From the NCBI GenBank assembly GCA_026390075.1, contig JAPLGP010000036.1, forward strand, positions 1 to 64,000: a stretch of DNA of 64,000 nt, given 5' to 3'. Below the pieces are notes generated by a model. The model was not told the DNA's origin, did not search any database, and saw nothing but the letters and a program-made list of their open reading frames with translations. Below, in pieces: positions 1 through 8,558 of the stretch (positions are counted from its first letter, which is position 1; each line of letters starts with the position of its first letter). The position numbers were made by a program, and so were the translations under genes. The stretch is from Campylobacterales bacterium. GTDB taxonomy: Bacteria; Campylobacterota; Campylobacteria; Campylobacterales; Sulfurimonadaceae.

Positions 1-1
1 A

Positions 2-82
2 TCAGGAATCATCAATTCAGACATTTATAAGTTTGGAGCTAAATCTTCAAATAAAATAGTAGAAAAACAAGAGGTGGTTTAA
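2..82 (+). CDS. C-terminal end of an unidentified protein (partial)
   Basis: Frame 2 is open from the window edge to a TAA at 80-82 and encodes 26 residues ending in KQEVV. Composition resembles the neighbouring genes and the other forward frames stop early. Too little is present to name a family. If real, it is the last gene inside the putative element that ends near 1248. Confidence 0.4.
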   Translation, partial: SGIINSDIYKFGAKSSNKIVEKQEVV

Positions 83-337
83 GTTTCAGAATGTAACTTT
101 TTTTTAATTTACCTGCCCAATTTTAGAGTTCGTTTGACACCGACACAATGTCACACCCCTTGAGAGATGCCCCCAACTTTGGGAACATCTTTTTACAATG
201 CAGGGCGAAATATTCCGCTTAAGTATTTCAAATATGAAACCCTATTGTAAATATGTGAACCGCTACGAGAAACCCGTAACGCATAAGCCAAAATTAAAAC
301 TCTATTTTGTATCATGGTAAAAGAGAGATAGAAATCT

Positions 338-542
338 CTTTAAGGTTTAAAAACCATTTTCAAGAGAACTGTTATTATGTTAACCATGAAATCCCTATAA
401 ATAGGGCTTTAAGGTTTAAAATCAAAAATAATTTGCATTTTGTCCGAAACTTAAGCCACTTAAAAAATAGCAAACGCCTATAAATAGGGCTTTACTCATT
501 TTTATCGGCTTAAGAAATGGATTTTTGAGTGCTTTAAGGTTT
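338..542. repeat. Degenerate repeats: CTTTAAGGTTT and CCCTATAAATAGGG
   Basis: CTTTAAGGTTTAA occurs at 338-350 and 407-420, and a shortened copy at 532-542. The near-palindrome CCCTATAAATAGGG at 393-406 and its variant at 477-490 are each followed by the bases GCTTTA. A related AAAGCCCTATTTTGTGG lies at 1204-1220. These may be integrase arm sites, regulator sites or remnants of a decayed array. Confidence 0.45.
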
Positions 543-595
543 GAGAGAAAATATCACTTAAAATATTCATTTAGATGATATTGAACTAACAATGC

Positions 596-601
596 TATAA
601 T
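596..601 (+). promoter_or_regulatory. Predicted -10 box of the toxin-antitoxin operon
   Basis: TATAAT lies 30 bases before the antitoxin ATG and is followed by an AGGA ribosome site at 621-624. No -35 box at proper spacing is seen, which is usual for Campylobacterota sigma-70 promoters. Confidence 0.5.
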
Positions 602-631
602 TTTACAAAGTTTATATTCAAGGAATTTTTA

Positions 632-838
632 ATGCAAACTATACAATTTCAAGTTGAAGATAATTTGTACAATGAGATGATAAAAAAAGGTATAAATATG
701 CAAGATGAGTTAAAACTTGCATTTAATAAAATCTTGTATAAAAAAGAGTATCAAATTGCGGATGAGATAAATCAAGCAATCAATGAAGTGAAGCAAGGCA
801 AAACTCAACCTATACAAAAGTTATTTAGTGAACTTTGA
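632..838 (+). CDS. RelB-like antitoxin of a type II toxin-antitoxin pair
   Basis: This 68-residue acidic, mostly helical protein precedes and overlaps a RelE/ParE-type toxin gene. By family analogy the N-terminal part would bind operator DNA and the C-terminal helix (about residues 40-68, with the EINQAINEVKQGK segment) would wrap the toxin. An AGGA site sits 7 bases before the ATG. The assignment rests mainly on size, position and the 11-base overlap with the toxin gene. Expression is probably autoregulated through the promoter at 596, but no operator was recognised with certainty. Confidence 0.7.
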   Translation: MQTIQFQVEDNLYNEMIKKGINMQDELKLAFNKILYKKEYQIADEINQAINEVKQGKTQPIQKLFSEL

Positions 839-1148
839 AACATCTTCACTTTTTGATAAACAATCTAAACAACTATCAAAAAAGTTTAATCTCTTAAAAA
901 ATGATTTAGAAGATTTTATCAATCATTTTAGTGACTACCACGCAACCGCTACAAATATAAAAATCAACTTCTTTAAAGTCAGACTATCAAACAGTAATAA
1001 AAATAAGGGTAAAAGTGCGGGTTATAGAATTTACTATTATTTGAAAATAGATGATGCCGTGTACTTACTTACTATTTACGATAAATCACAAATAGAGAGC
1101 ATTAATGAAAATATGCTTATTGACTTGATAAAAGAATTTGATAAGTAG
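828..1148 (+). CDS. RelE/ParE-family toxin
   Basis: This 106-residue protein begins with GTG and overlaps the antitoxin by 11 bases, so it is translationally coupled. The middle of the protein has the family pattern KVRLSNSNKNKGKSAGYR, then a hydrophobic strand (YYYLKIDDAVYLLTIYDKSQ), as in the RelE-superfamily proteins with the K-x-R-x-A-x-xxxGKSGGxR signature. Such toxins usually cleave mRNA at the ribosome or inhibit gyrase; which applies here cannot be told. The gene looks intact. It is the last gene before the tmRNA-like fragment at 1217-1248, a typical place for a cargo addiction module. Confidence 0.8.
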   Translation: MNFETSSLFDKQSKQLSKKFNLLKNDLEDFINHFSDYHATATNIKINFFKVRLSNSNKNKGKSAGYRIYYYLKIDDAVYLLTIYDKSQIESINENMLIDLIKEFDK

Positions 1149-1216
1149 GTACAATCAAAAATTGTAAGGTATATTGTAAGGTATTCTTTTAGTAAAGCCT
1201 TTTAAAGCCCTATTTT

Positions 1217-1248
1217 GTGGAGGCTTAAATCCCCCCACAGCTCCACCA
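1217..1248 (+). other. Degenerate tmRNA (ssrA) 3'-end copy, candidate attachment site
   Basis: The bases ending in CCCCACAGCTCCACCA match the T-arm and acceptor end of Campylobacterota tmRNA; the Helicobacter pylori tmRNA, as I recall it, ends CCCCACAGCTCCACCA. The 5' side of the T-stem (GTGGAGG) and the loop (CTTAAAT) are imperfect, and no tmRNA body lies upstream. Many integrative elements recombine in the T-loop of ssrA and leave a 3'-end copy at the far side. I infer that the real ssrA and the rest of the element lie to the left of this window. Confidence 0.6.
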
Positions 1249-1266
1249 CTTCCACATGCCGAGACT

Positions 1267-3480
1267 TTAGATATCTCTTTCTATAACTCTTTTAAAAGTA
1301 TTGAAATAATTATCTTGTAAACTTTCCATACTCATCACTACATCATTGATTTTGATTTTATTGCCGCCAACAGTTCCTATATTTTCACATGCCAAACCAT
1401 CTAGCATCGCTTCAAAAGCTGCACAGTTTTCTGGTTTTACTTCGATGATAGCACGGCTCATGCTCTCTGAAAAGATATCTCTCTCATCCATTACAGTCAT
1501 ACTAACATCACAGCCAAGTCCGCTCACAGCCGACATTTTTGCCAAAGCTATTGCAACGCCACCACTACTTGCATCTTTTGCACATGCCAAGAGACCTTTT
1601 TTATTTGCTTCGATAACGAGTTCCCAAAGAGCAAGTTCATTGTCATAGTTGATTTCAGGTAAAACTCCTGCAACTGTGCCACAAATCTCTTTCATGTAAA
1701 GAGACCCACCGAACTCACTTTTGCCTTCACCCACTAAATAAAGAGTGTTTCCAGCATCTTGAAAACTTGACATCAAAACTTTGTTCGCATCATCATTCAC
1801 ACCCACAGTTGCGATTGAAGGAGTTGGGAAAACTGAAATACCGTTTGTTTCGTTATAAAGAGAAACATTTCCACCAATTACAGGCGTTGTAAGTGCAGAA
1901 CACGCCTCTTTGATACCTAAACATCCTTGTCCAAACTGCCACATAACTTCAGGATTTTCAGGGTTTCCGTAGTTGAGACAATCTGTTATAGCCAAAGGTC
2001 TCGCTCCACTCATAGCAACATTTCTACCACTCTCGATAACCGCCGCAGCAGCTCCACCTTTAGGGTCGATGTAGCAGTAACGCACATTACAATCAGCTGA
2101 CATTGCAAGTGCTTTGCCGTTTTCTTTGACACGGATAACAGAAGCGTCTAACATTCCGCCTTTTTTGATTGTGTTTGTTTGTACCATGGAGTCATACTGC
2201 GTGTAAATCCACGATTTATCCACCACTTCCATAGACTTTGTGAGTTTCTCAAATGCTTCTTGGTTAGATACTTTTGCAAAATCATTGATAGTTACATTTG
2301 CGATTGTGTCCAAATAGGCTGGACGACTCATCGGGCGGTTCAGCACAGGTGCTTCTTCACTTACAGGATTGACTGGAACTTCAGCACACTTTTCACCGTG
2401 CCAGAAGAGTTCCATATTGCCCGTTGCCGTTACTTCACCAATAACCGCCGCGTCCAAATCCCATTTTTCAAAAATCTTGATAATCTCCGCTTCACTTCCT
2501 TTTTTCGCACAAAGAAGCATTCGCTCTTGAGATTCACTCAGCATAAAGTCATACGGAGTCATGTTCTCTTCACGCGCTGGAACTTTATCTAGGTGCATAA
2601 TCATCCCAGAACCTGAACGCCCAGCCATCTCAAAAGATGAACTTGTAAGCCCTGCAGCACCCATATCTTGGATACCAACAACATGGTCTGTTTTGAAGAG
2701 TTCTAAACATGCTTCAAGTAAAAGTTTCTCAGTAAATGGGTCACCCACTTGCACAGTTGGGCGAAGAGATTTTGACTCCTCTGTGAAACTGTCCGAACTC
2801 ATAACCGCACCGCCGAGTCCATCACGACCTGTTTTTGCACCCACATAAATTACGGGATTGCCGATACCATCCGCACGACCATAAAAAATCTCATCTGATT
2901 TTGCGAGTCCTAAAGTAAGAGCATTGACTAAAATATTTCCGTTGTAACACTCATCGAAACTTGTCTCTCCGCCGATAGTTGGAACACCCATACAGTTTCC
3001 GTATCCGCCGATGCCTGAAACGACACCACGCACCAAAAATCTCTGATGTGCTGAAGTTTTATCATCATTTAAAACATTACCAAATCTTAGAGCGTTCAGG
3101 TTTGCAATAGGTCTTGCACCCATCGTAAAAACATCACGCATAATTCCGCCAACACCCGTTGCAGCCCCTTGATACGGTTCTATAAAACTTGGGTGGTTGT
3201 GTGATTCCATCTTAAAGACAGCCGCATATCCGCCGCCAATGTCAATAACACCAGCATTTTCCCCTGGACCTTGGATAACCCACGGAGCTTTTGTTGGAAA
3301 ACCGTTTAAATGCACTTTTGAAGATTTATAAGAGCAGTGTTCACTCCACATAGCTGAAAATATGCCTATTTCAACAAGGTTTGGCTCACGCCCTAAAATC
3401 TTTTTGATATGTGCATAATCGTCGCTTGAAAGCTTGTGGGAAGCAAGAACTTTTTCAATGTTTTCTAATGGTTGGCTCAC
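1267..3480 (-). CDS. purL: Phosphoribosylformylglycinamidine synthase subunit PurL
   Basis: This 737-residue cytoplasmic ATP-dependent enzyme makes formylglycinamidine ribotide in purine synthesis, with PurQ supplying ammonia and PurS bridging. The length matches the small PurL type. Visible signatures are the substrate loop [20 protein letters not shown] near residue 93, the two repeated AIRS-like halves, and GGNVSLYNE in the second half. Translation starts at GTG behind an AGGA-like site, and a -10 box lies at 3520-3525. PurQ and PurS are not adjacent. The protein carries two imperfect copies of the dispersed motif (1386, 1581). Confidence 0.97.
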   Translation of the reverse strand: MSQPLENIEKVLASHKLSSDDYAHIKKILGREPNLVEIGIFSAMWSEHCSYKSSKVHLNGFPTKAPWVIQGPGENAGVIDIGGGYAAVFKMESHNHPSFIEPYQGAATGVGGIMRDVFTMGARPIANLNALRFGNVLNDDKTSAHQRFLVRGVVSGIGGYGNCMGVPTIGGETSFDECYNGNILVNALTLGLAKSDEIFYGRADGIGNPVIYVGAKTGRDGLGGAVMSSDSFTEESKSLRPTVQVGDPFTEKLLLEACLELFKTDHVVGIQDMGAAGLTSSSFEMAGRSGSGMIMHLDKVPAREENMTPYDFMLSESQERMLLCAKKGSEAEIIKIFEKWDLDAAVIGEVTATGNMELFWHGEKCAEVPVNPVSEEAPVLNRPMSRPAYLDTIANVTINDFAKVSNQEAFEKLTKSMEVVDKSWIYTQYDSMVQTNTIKKGGMLDASVIRVKENGKALAMSADCNVRYCYIDPKGGAAAAVIESGRNVAMSGARPLAITDCLNYGNPENPEVMWQFGQGCLGIKEACSALTTPVIGGNVSLYNETNGISVFPTPSIATVGVNDDANKVLMSSFQDAGNTLYLVGEGKSEFGGSLYMKEICGTVAGVLPEINYDNELALWELVIEANKKGLLACAKDASSGGVAIALAKMSAVSGLGCDVSMTVMDERDIFSESMSRAIIEVKPENCAAFEAMLDGLACENIGTVGGNKIKINDVVMSMESLQDNYFNTFKRVIERDI

Positions 3481-3519
3481 GGAGGATTCCTAAAATTTGA
3501 TTTTTGGTTTTAAGCGGGG

Positions 3520-3525
3520 ATTATA
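3520..3525 (-). promoter_or_regulatory. Predicted -10 box for purL
   Basis: The minus strand reads TATAAT about 40 bases before the GTG start of purL. No -35 box is evident. Confidence 0.45.
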
Positions 3526-3576
3526 GCAAATTAGTAGTAAAAGAAATTTTAACTCGCTATTTTTACTTGGTTTCCG

Positions 3577-3686
3577 CCACTTTTTTAGCAATATAGAGAA
3601 GCCTGTCGATAACTATATCCAACTGTGGAAATCGTTTCCACATGCCGTGATGTTTTTCTTTTTTAGGTAGCTAAAAAAGAAAGTGG
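3577..3686. repeat. Inverted repeat in the purL upstream intergenic region
   Basis: The 385-base stretch 3481-3865 has no recognised gene. It contains an inverted pair, CCACTTTTTTAGC at 3577-3589 and GCTAAAAAAGAAAGTGG at 3670-3686. Inside it, at 3624-3642, is a second hairpin TGTGGAAA/TTTCCACA whose right arm runs into a copy of the dispersed motif at 3638-3646. It could be a small non-coding RNA, a decayed miniature element or a terminator. AT-rich DNA from 3700 to 3830 holds nothing else recognisable. Confidence 0.5.
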
Positions 3687-3827
3687 AGATTCACTCACAG
3701 AGGTGTAATTTTGTTAAAAATGAAAATAGATAAAAATTGTTACTATTTTTTATAAAATCACTTGAATTTCTACTTTTAAGAGGACATTTTTGTGTTCTAA
3801 TAATTATTAATATTAAGTAAAGTTCAC

Positions 3828-3833
3828 TATAAT
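3828..3833 (+). promoter_or_regulatory. Predicted -10 box for the 3866 gene
   Basis: TATAAT followed by GGG lies 33 bases before the ATG at 3866, with an AAAGGA ribosome site at 3851-3856. Confidence 0.5.
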
Positions 3834-3865
3834 GGGAATTAATAAATATTAAAGGACAAAACGAT

Positions 3866-4738
3866 ATGAATGATTTTATGAAGAACACAATAGTGGCATT
3901 GATTAGTATCGCACTCACTTTCTTTATACAGCAGTATTATTATTCAAAAACGAATGAAATTAAAAAATTGGATGTTCATCAGTCGTTCAATCCCAATTTT
4001 TTGTCAAAACCAAAATTTCCAAATTCCAATATTGAACTAAAGATTGATGGTATTGACAAATCTAGGCTTGGTCTTTTTGAAGTTTCATTGTTAAATTATT
4101 CAAATTCAACATACAATGATATCCCTATTCATATTAAAATAACGCCAGAAAATACTGACGAATTTAAAGTAGTGACGCATTATGCGACAGGAGAAGACAA
4201 TATTCTTGATCTAGTAAAAGAACTAAAGCCTGTATCGTTTGATGGGAAAACTTATCTTTTCTCGTATCAAGTATCCACATTGAATCGAACTGAAAAAGAA
4301 GATCTTGGATTCACATTAAGCATGCTCTTTGAAGGGAATAAACAACCTAAAATTGATGTTGTTGCGAAAGGAATTAATACACAAGCATTTGCTTGGGAAC
4401 ATAGTCCTGATCAACAAAACCTTATTACAAAAGCATTGGTTTTATTAGCAGTATTATTGCTCATACTCCTAATCTTAGTGGTTTTTGTAGTTGGTCCATT
4501 TATATCTTGGATTTCAAGACCGTTTGACAGAAAATCTGACAAAACATATGCGAGAAAAGTATACGAAACAATTACAGACGAAAACCTTCTACCTGATTAT
4601 GACGACAATAAAATGAAATTATTTGTCCAGCAGATGCTATTCAAACAAAGACTTAGAGACTGGAACAGCAAATCTAAAATCAGTAAATGGAGTTTAGGGA
4701 TGAGAGGTCCGCTAGAAGAAGATTTTTTAATTGAATAG
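3866..4738 (+). CDS. Two-segment inner-membrane protein of unknown function
   Basis: I do not recognise this 290-residue protein. It has an N-terminal membrane segment (about residues 7-26), a beta-rich presumably periplasmic domain (30-185), a strongly hydrophobic second segment (188-213, rich in Leu, Val and Ile) and a charged cytoplasmic tail of about 75 residues. The outside domain looks like an immunoglobulin-type fold by strand pattern only. It has its own promoter and stands alone between purL and a decayed toxin gene, which suggests accessory gene content. Confidence 0.6.
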   Translation: MNDFMKNTIVALISIALTFFIQQYYYSKTNEIKKLDVHQSFNPNFLSKPKFPNSNIELKIDGIDKSRLGLFEVSLLNYSNSTYNDIPIHIKITPENTDEFKVVTHYATGEDNILDLVKELKPVSFDGKTYLFSYQVSTLNRTEKEDLGFTLSMLFEGNKQPKIDVVAKGINTQAFAWEHSPDQQNLITKALVLLAVLLLILLILVVFVVGPFISWISRPFDRKSDKTYARKVYETITDENLLPDYDDNKMKLFVQQMLFKQRLRDWNSKSKISKWSLGMRGPLEEDFLIE

Positions 4739-4752
4739 GTTATAACAAATCA

Positions 4753-5046
4753 GTGGAGCCAATAAGGAAATATATTGCCAAGTACAATTTACATAGAAGC
4801 AACACAGTTAAAAAGAAAATAGATAAAAGGCTGTATTCAAAAATTGAAAATTTTGTTTACCCTCAACTTAGAGAAAACACTTTTTACGGAACTAATATTA
4901 AAAAACTAAAAGATAATCTTGAGGGCTATTATAGATATAGAATTGGAAACTATAGACTCTTTCATCTTATCAAAGATGACAACTCCATTTAATATAAGTG
5001 GTATTACAATCAATTTGAACCTTCATGATAGGAATAACTCCCATTA
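4753..5046 (+). pseudogene. Frameshifted RelE/ParE-type toxin remnant
   Basis: The first frame, from GTG at 4753 to TAA at 4990-4992, encodes the typical toxin core (ENTFYGTNIKKLKDNLEGYYRYRIGNYRLFHLI, residues 41-73 as read in two parts). It stops where the last two strands should begin. The next frame then reads ISGITINLHDRNN-like sequence up to TAG at 5044-5046, resembling the family ending with its HRxD motif. One indel near 4985 explains this. No antitoxin gene is visible beside it. Confidence 0.65.
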
Positions 5047-5062
5047 GTCAATATTTATTTAA

Positions 5063-6664
5063 CTACCCATTTTTCAACGCCTTATTGACAAGCAGATGCG
5101 ATATCTCAAAACTTGCATCCACAAATTTTAGTTCTGGTAAATCTCTCATGCTTTTTCTCTCCTCGACACTATCGATTTTTATGATGATATTTGCATTTTT
5201 GCAAAACCCGAGTATCGCTTCGCTGATGAGTCGTTTGAGGTGCTCACTGCTGATTGTTATGATGATGGCTTTTGCTTCATTGACCATCAGAGACTCTAAA
5301 ACGGGGAGTTTATTGAGGTGTCCGAAGTATGCCATGTAGCCTAATTTTCTTGCCAAAAGTACATGTTTAAGGTTGTCTGAGATGATGACAAAGTCCGCTC
5401 CCCTTGCCTTTAAATCTAGGGCGACTATCTTTCCAAGAGTAGAAAACCCTGCAATAATAATGTGATTTTGTTTCCCAATCGGGGTAATAACATCCGATTC
5501 ATAAAACTCTTTTTCAAAATAAGAGGAGAGTTTGTAGATGTTGTTTACGATAAAGGGAGTAAGTATCATCGACATGACACTCACAAGTATCAAAAAGTTA
5601 GCCACCTCTTGGCTTATGAGCCTTTGCGAAGCGGCAAGAGCAAAGATTGCAAAAGAAAATTCTCCGATTTGAGCAAGTGAAAGAGCCGTTTTTGCAGAGG
5701 TATTTTTGTCCGAATTGCGTCTGATGATGGCATAAATCACAAGTGCTTTAAAAAGCATCACAAGGATAAAAATGAAGATAATAATATGAATATGTGCCAA
5801 AAAGTAAATCAAATCTATCTTTGTCCCGACACCAAAGAAAAACACGCCAAGAAGTAAATCTTTGTAGCTTACGATGTCAGACTCCACTTTTACATTGTAC
5901 TTTGTATCGGCGATTATCATTCCCGCTATAAAAGCACCTAAAGAGTAAGTAAAACCCATCTCATGCGCTAAGAGTGAAGCCCCGATAACGATTGAAAAAA
6001 CAGACCCCAAAAATAGTTCTTCAAGCTCTGTTTTTGCAGAAAATTGAAGTAACGAATTTACGATTTTTTCTCCGATACTAAACATAAACAAAACAACTAA
6101 AATTGCTGAAACTACCGTTGTAAGGAGGACTTCGCCGAGAGACAGAGTGTTGTTAGATAAAAAAGTTATAAGCAATAAAATAGGAATGACCGCTAAATCC
6201 TGAAAGATAAGAATCCCCATAGATTTTTGTCCATAAGGCGTGTGAATATCTTTGGACTCTTTGAGGTATGTCAAAACTATCGCCGTGGAAGAGAGTGAAA
6301 AAGCCAAAGATATGATGATGGATGTATTGAAATCAAGCTTAAAAATATAAAATGATAATCCATAGATGACAATCACACTCAACACAACTTGCAACAAACC
6401 ATTTGTGAGCAAAATATCTTTCATCTTTTTGATTTTTTGCAGACTCAGTTCAAGCCCTATGCTAAACATCAAAAACACGATGCCAAACTCTCCGATAAGG
6501 TCGAGTGAGTCTATGTTTAGCCCATTAAATCCAAAAATGTAACTTATGATTGTTCCCGTTAAAATATAGCCTATGATGTGAGAAATTCCAAACTTTTTGA
6601 GAAGGATGTTCAGCACAGTTGCGATGGCGATGGTTAAAAAGATTGCGAGTAGTAAATTTTCCAT
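5063..6664 (-). CDS. Kef-type monovalent cation:proton antiporter with TrkA-N domain
   Basis: This 533-residue CPA2-family transporter probably exchanges K+ or Na+ for protons across the inner membrane. Residues 1-385 contain about 12 hydrophobic segments beginning with MENLLLAIFLTIAIATVLN. Residues 400-520 form a Rossmann RCK domain with the nucleotide motif GFSTLG, which gates Kef channels with NAD(H) or glutathione adducts in relatives. A -10 box on the minus strand at 6671-6676 lies directly before the ATG. It could be KefB/KefC-like or YbaL-like; the family is clear but the ion is not. Confidence 0.88.
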   Translation of the reverse strand: MENLLLAIFLTIAIATVLNILLKKFGISHIIGYILTGTIISYIFGFNGLNIDSLDLIGEFGIVFLMFSIGLELSLQKIKKMKDILLTNGLLQVVLSVIVIYGLSFYIFKLDFNTSIIISLAFSLSSTAIVLTYLKESKDIHTPYGQKSMGILIFQDLAVIPILLLITFLSNNTLSLGEVLLTTVVSAILVVLFMFSIGEKIVNSLLQFSAKTELEELFLGSVFSIVIGASLLAHEMGFTYSLGAFIAGMIIADTKYNVKVESDIVSYKDLLLGVFFFGVGTKIDLIYFLAHIHIIIFIFILVMLFKALVIYAIIRRNSDKNTSAKTALSLAQIGEFSFAIFALAASQRLISQEVANFLILVSVMSMILTPFIVNNIYKLSSYFEKEFYESDVITPIGKQNHIIIAGFSTLGKIVALDLKARGADFVIISDNLKHVLLARKLGYMAYFGHLNKLPVLESLMVNEAKAIIITISSEHLKRLISEAILGFCKNANIIIKIDSVEERKSMRDLPELKFVDASFEISHLLVNKALKNG

Positions 6665-6670
6665 GGACGC

Positions 6671-6676
6671 ATTATA
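6671..6676 (-). promoter_or_regulatory. Predicted -10 box for the Kef-type antiporter
   Basis: The minus strand reads TATAAT only 7 bases before the ATG at 6664, which would give a very short or absent leader. The real promoter may lie further upstream. Confidence 0.3.
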
Positions 6677-6741
6677 AGATATTTAAGTAAAGCTTTTAAA
6701 AGAGTTGCTGTATAAAATATAAACATGACTTTTCTCTCAAG

Positions 6742-7266
6742 TTAATGAAAAGAAAAATCAACTTTTGTTCGGATGTTTTTTTTGAGTGAGAAGATATTTT
6801 TGTACTCTATTTTTAGAATTTCATATTTTTTCTTGGCATGTGGAAGTTGTATGGTAAACTCATCCTCTTCCTCTTTTCCTATCAATGCCCTTGCGAGTGG
6901 CGAGTGAATCGAGATAAGTCCATTTTCTGGTTCAGATTCTAAGACTCCGCAAAGCGTGTAACTCTCCTCTTCATCCGTTTCAAGATTTACGATGGTAACA
7001 CTGCTTCCAAAACTCACTCTGGCATGTGGAAGTGTTGCTGGATCTATGATTTGAGATTTTTGTATCATGGAGTTAAGATAAAAAAGTCTTCTTTCTATAA
7101 AACGAAGTTTCTCTTTTGCGGCATGGTAGTCAGCATTTTCGCTTCTATCTCCACATGCCGCAGCGATTAGCTTTTCCTCAGCTACTTTAGGTTTTTCAAC
7201 TTCGAGTAAAAACTTAAACTCTTCAACCAAAACATCATAACCCTCCACGCTCATAGGCTCAATCAA
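6742..7266 (-). CDS. greB: Transcription elongation factor GreB/GreA family
   Basis: The 174-residue protein would enter the RNA polymerase secondary channel and stimulate cleavage of backtracked RNA. The N-terminal coiled coil carries the tip motif GDRSENADY at residues 39-47, with the two key acids D40 and E43, and is closer to GreB (GDRSEN) than to GreA (GDLKEN). The C-terminal FKBP-like domain follows from residue 80. It carries three exact copies of the dispersed motif, read as AACG, LPHAR and LPHAK, including one just before the tip. The tail of about 20 residues is basic and longer than usual. Confidence 0.88.
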   Translation of the reverse strand: MIEPMSVEGYDVLVEEFKFLLEVEKPKVAEEKLIAAACGDRSENADYHAAKEKLRFIERRLFYLNSMIQKSQIIDPATLPHARVSFGSSVTIVNLETDEEESYTLCGVLESEPENGLISIHSPLARALIGKEEEDEFTIQLPHAKKKYEILKIEYKNIFSLKKNIRTKVDFSFH

Positions 7267-7275
7267 AACAGAGCC

Positions 7276-7605
7276 TTAATGATGAAAACCGAGAATATAG
7301 TAAGTTTTTTTGTTATCTAACTGATTCACTGTTACTTTAAATTTATCACTGAAATGTCTAATTTTTGCATGTGCTTCTTCTTCGATTTCCTTACTCGGAG
7401 CTTCGATTTTTATTTTAAAATAATCATTTGTATTGGACATCGCCACATAAGAATTATCTACTTTTAATGCATCATGCAAATCCATAATATGCTTACTTAT
7501 CTTCTCATATCCTGTCGTATTGTTTTCAATTCTTTCAAGCTGACCTAACAAAGCACCATTTGGTAAATAGCCTAATTGCTTTAACATTGCATCTCTTTGC
7601 ATCAT
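7276..7605 (-). CDS. Conserved small soluble protein of unknown function
   Basis: This 109-residue protein starts MMQRDAMLKQLGYLPNGALL. The first half is helical and the second half (about 60-109) looks like an alpha-beta unit ending in a YYILGFHH strand. An AAAGGA site precedes the start, which may be at either ATG. It lies 9 bases upstream of greB on the same strand, so the two are probably cotranscribed. No family was recognised. Confidence 0.65.
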   Translation of the reverse strand: MMQRDAMLKQLGYLPNGALLGQLERIENNTTGYEKISKHIMDLHDALKVDNSYVAMSNTNDYFKIKIEAPSKEIEEEAHAKIRHFSDKFKVTVNQLDNKKTYYILGFHH

Positions 7606-7706
7606 AATTATGAATCCTTTTGCTCTTTATTTTTAATTTGTTCAAAAATAATAACAGTTTTTTGTAAATATTGAGAAATTTTCAGTATCAATTTATCTGT
7701 ATTAAC

Positions 7707-7712
7707 TATAAT
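7707..7712 (+). promoter_or_regulatory. Predicted -10 box of the HDOD-rnr-holA operon
   Basis: TATAAT lies 39 bases before the ATG at 7751. The three genes that follow are close or overlapping and read in the same direction. Confidence 0.45.
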
Positions 7713-7750
7713 TGTAACACTAACTAAAGATTTTAAAAGAGAGAAAAAAG

Positions 7751-8551
7751 ATGACTGAAGAAATACTAGCAAAGATAAAACAACTCCCACCTCTTCCAGA
7801 GTCTGCGATGCAGATTGAAGCTGTTTATCAAGATCCAAATAGTAGTTTTAACGATATGGTTAAGATATTGGAAAAAGATCCTCTTCTCACTGCAGATATT
7901 TTAAAAGCAGCAAACTCTCCACTTTATGGTTTTAGCCGTGAAATCAATGCAATCAGCCAAGCAGTTGGTCTTTTTGGAATGGGAACAGTAAGAGGTTTTG
8001 CCCTTGCATCTATCGTGAAAAAAAGTTTTTCACTTGACTTATCTGCTTATGGAATAAATAATGAAATGTTTTCTAATTTATCTAAAAAACAACATGGTCT
8101 TATGACTGCTTGGTGTATTAGAAAAGAGAACAAGCTTTTAGGCATTCTTTCTCCTGCTGCATTTCTTGTTGAGATTGGTAAAGTTATTATTGCGCAACAA
8201 GTTATGGCAGAGGGCAAACAAACTGAATTTCGTGACGCTCTGAAAAATCTTCAAAATGTTGAAGCTGCTGAGAGAGAAATTGTTGGTACAGATACTCCTG
8301 ATGTAAGTTCAACGATATTTGCACAGTGGAAATTTGAAAAAGGGCTTGTTGAAGTTATAAAACACTGTCAAAATCCTGAGAATGCCGAACCTGAGTACCA
8401 AAGAGCTGCAAGTATTTTACATGTTGTTCGTGTTTGTGTTCCTATAAATGGTGTTATCACAGACGAAAGTGCAGAAGCTGCAAAAGAACTTATCAAGAAA
8501 TATGACCTTGATATGGAAAGCTTTGAAAAAGCTTTAGAAAACGCTAAATAA
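7751..8551 (+). CDS. HDOD-domain signalling protein
   Basis: The 266-residue protein is a stand-alone HDOD domain (about residues 10-215): the LPPLPESAMQIEAVYQDPNSS start and the DPLLTADILKAANSPLYG segment are characteristic. HDOD proteins resemble HD phosphohydrolases but lack the metal residues and act as scaffolds in signalling, motility and stress. Some Campylobacter HDOD proteins affect flagellar regulation. It is first in an apparent operon with rnr and holA, with only 7 bases to rnr. Confidence 0.85.
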   Translation: MTEEILAKIKQLPPLPESAMQIEAVYQDPNSSFNDMVKILEKDPLLTADILKAANSPLYGFSREINAISQAVGLFGMGTVRGFALASIVKKSFSLDLSAYGINNEMFSNLSKKQHGLMTAWCIRKENKLLGILSPAAFLVEIGKVIIAQQVMAEGKQTEFRDALKNLQNVEAAEREIVGTDTPDVSSTIFAQWKFEKGLVEVIKHCQNPENAEPEYQRAASILHVVRVCVPINGVITDESAEAAKELIKKYDLDMESFEKALENAK

Positions 8552-8558
8552 TTTTCCC

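Larger units (their letters stand above)
83..631. other. Repeat-rich non-coding stretch
   Basis: No convincing gene is present in 549 bases. It holds three copies of CTTTAAGGTTT (338-348, 407-417, 532-542), two copies of a short palindrome CCTATAAATAGGG (394-406, 478-489 region) and a weak hairpin TGACA/TGTCA near 135-155. The spacing suggests degenerate tandem units or a binding-site array. The last 50 bases are the promoter region of the toxin-antitoxin pair. Confidence 0.5.

Noticed and set aside
2179-2592. Long reading frame opposite purL
   Set aside because: It is the antisense shadow of a strongly conserved gene and has no ribosome site or family resemblance.
4739-4760. GTTATAACAAATCAGTGGAG resembles the edge of an integron cassette site
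   Set aside because: Only one such word was found, with no partner half-site, no array and no integrase.
7608-7838. Minus-strand reading frame overlapping the start of the HDOD gene
   Set aside because: It covers the HDOD promoter and N-terminus and has low-complexity hydrophobic sequence.
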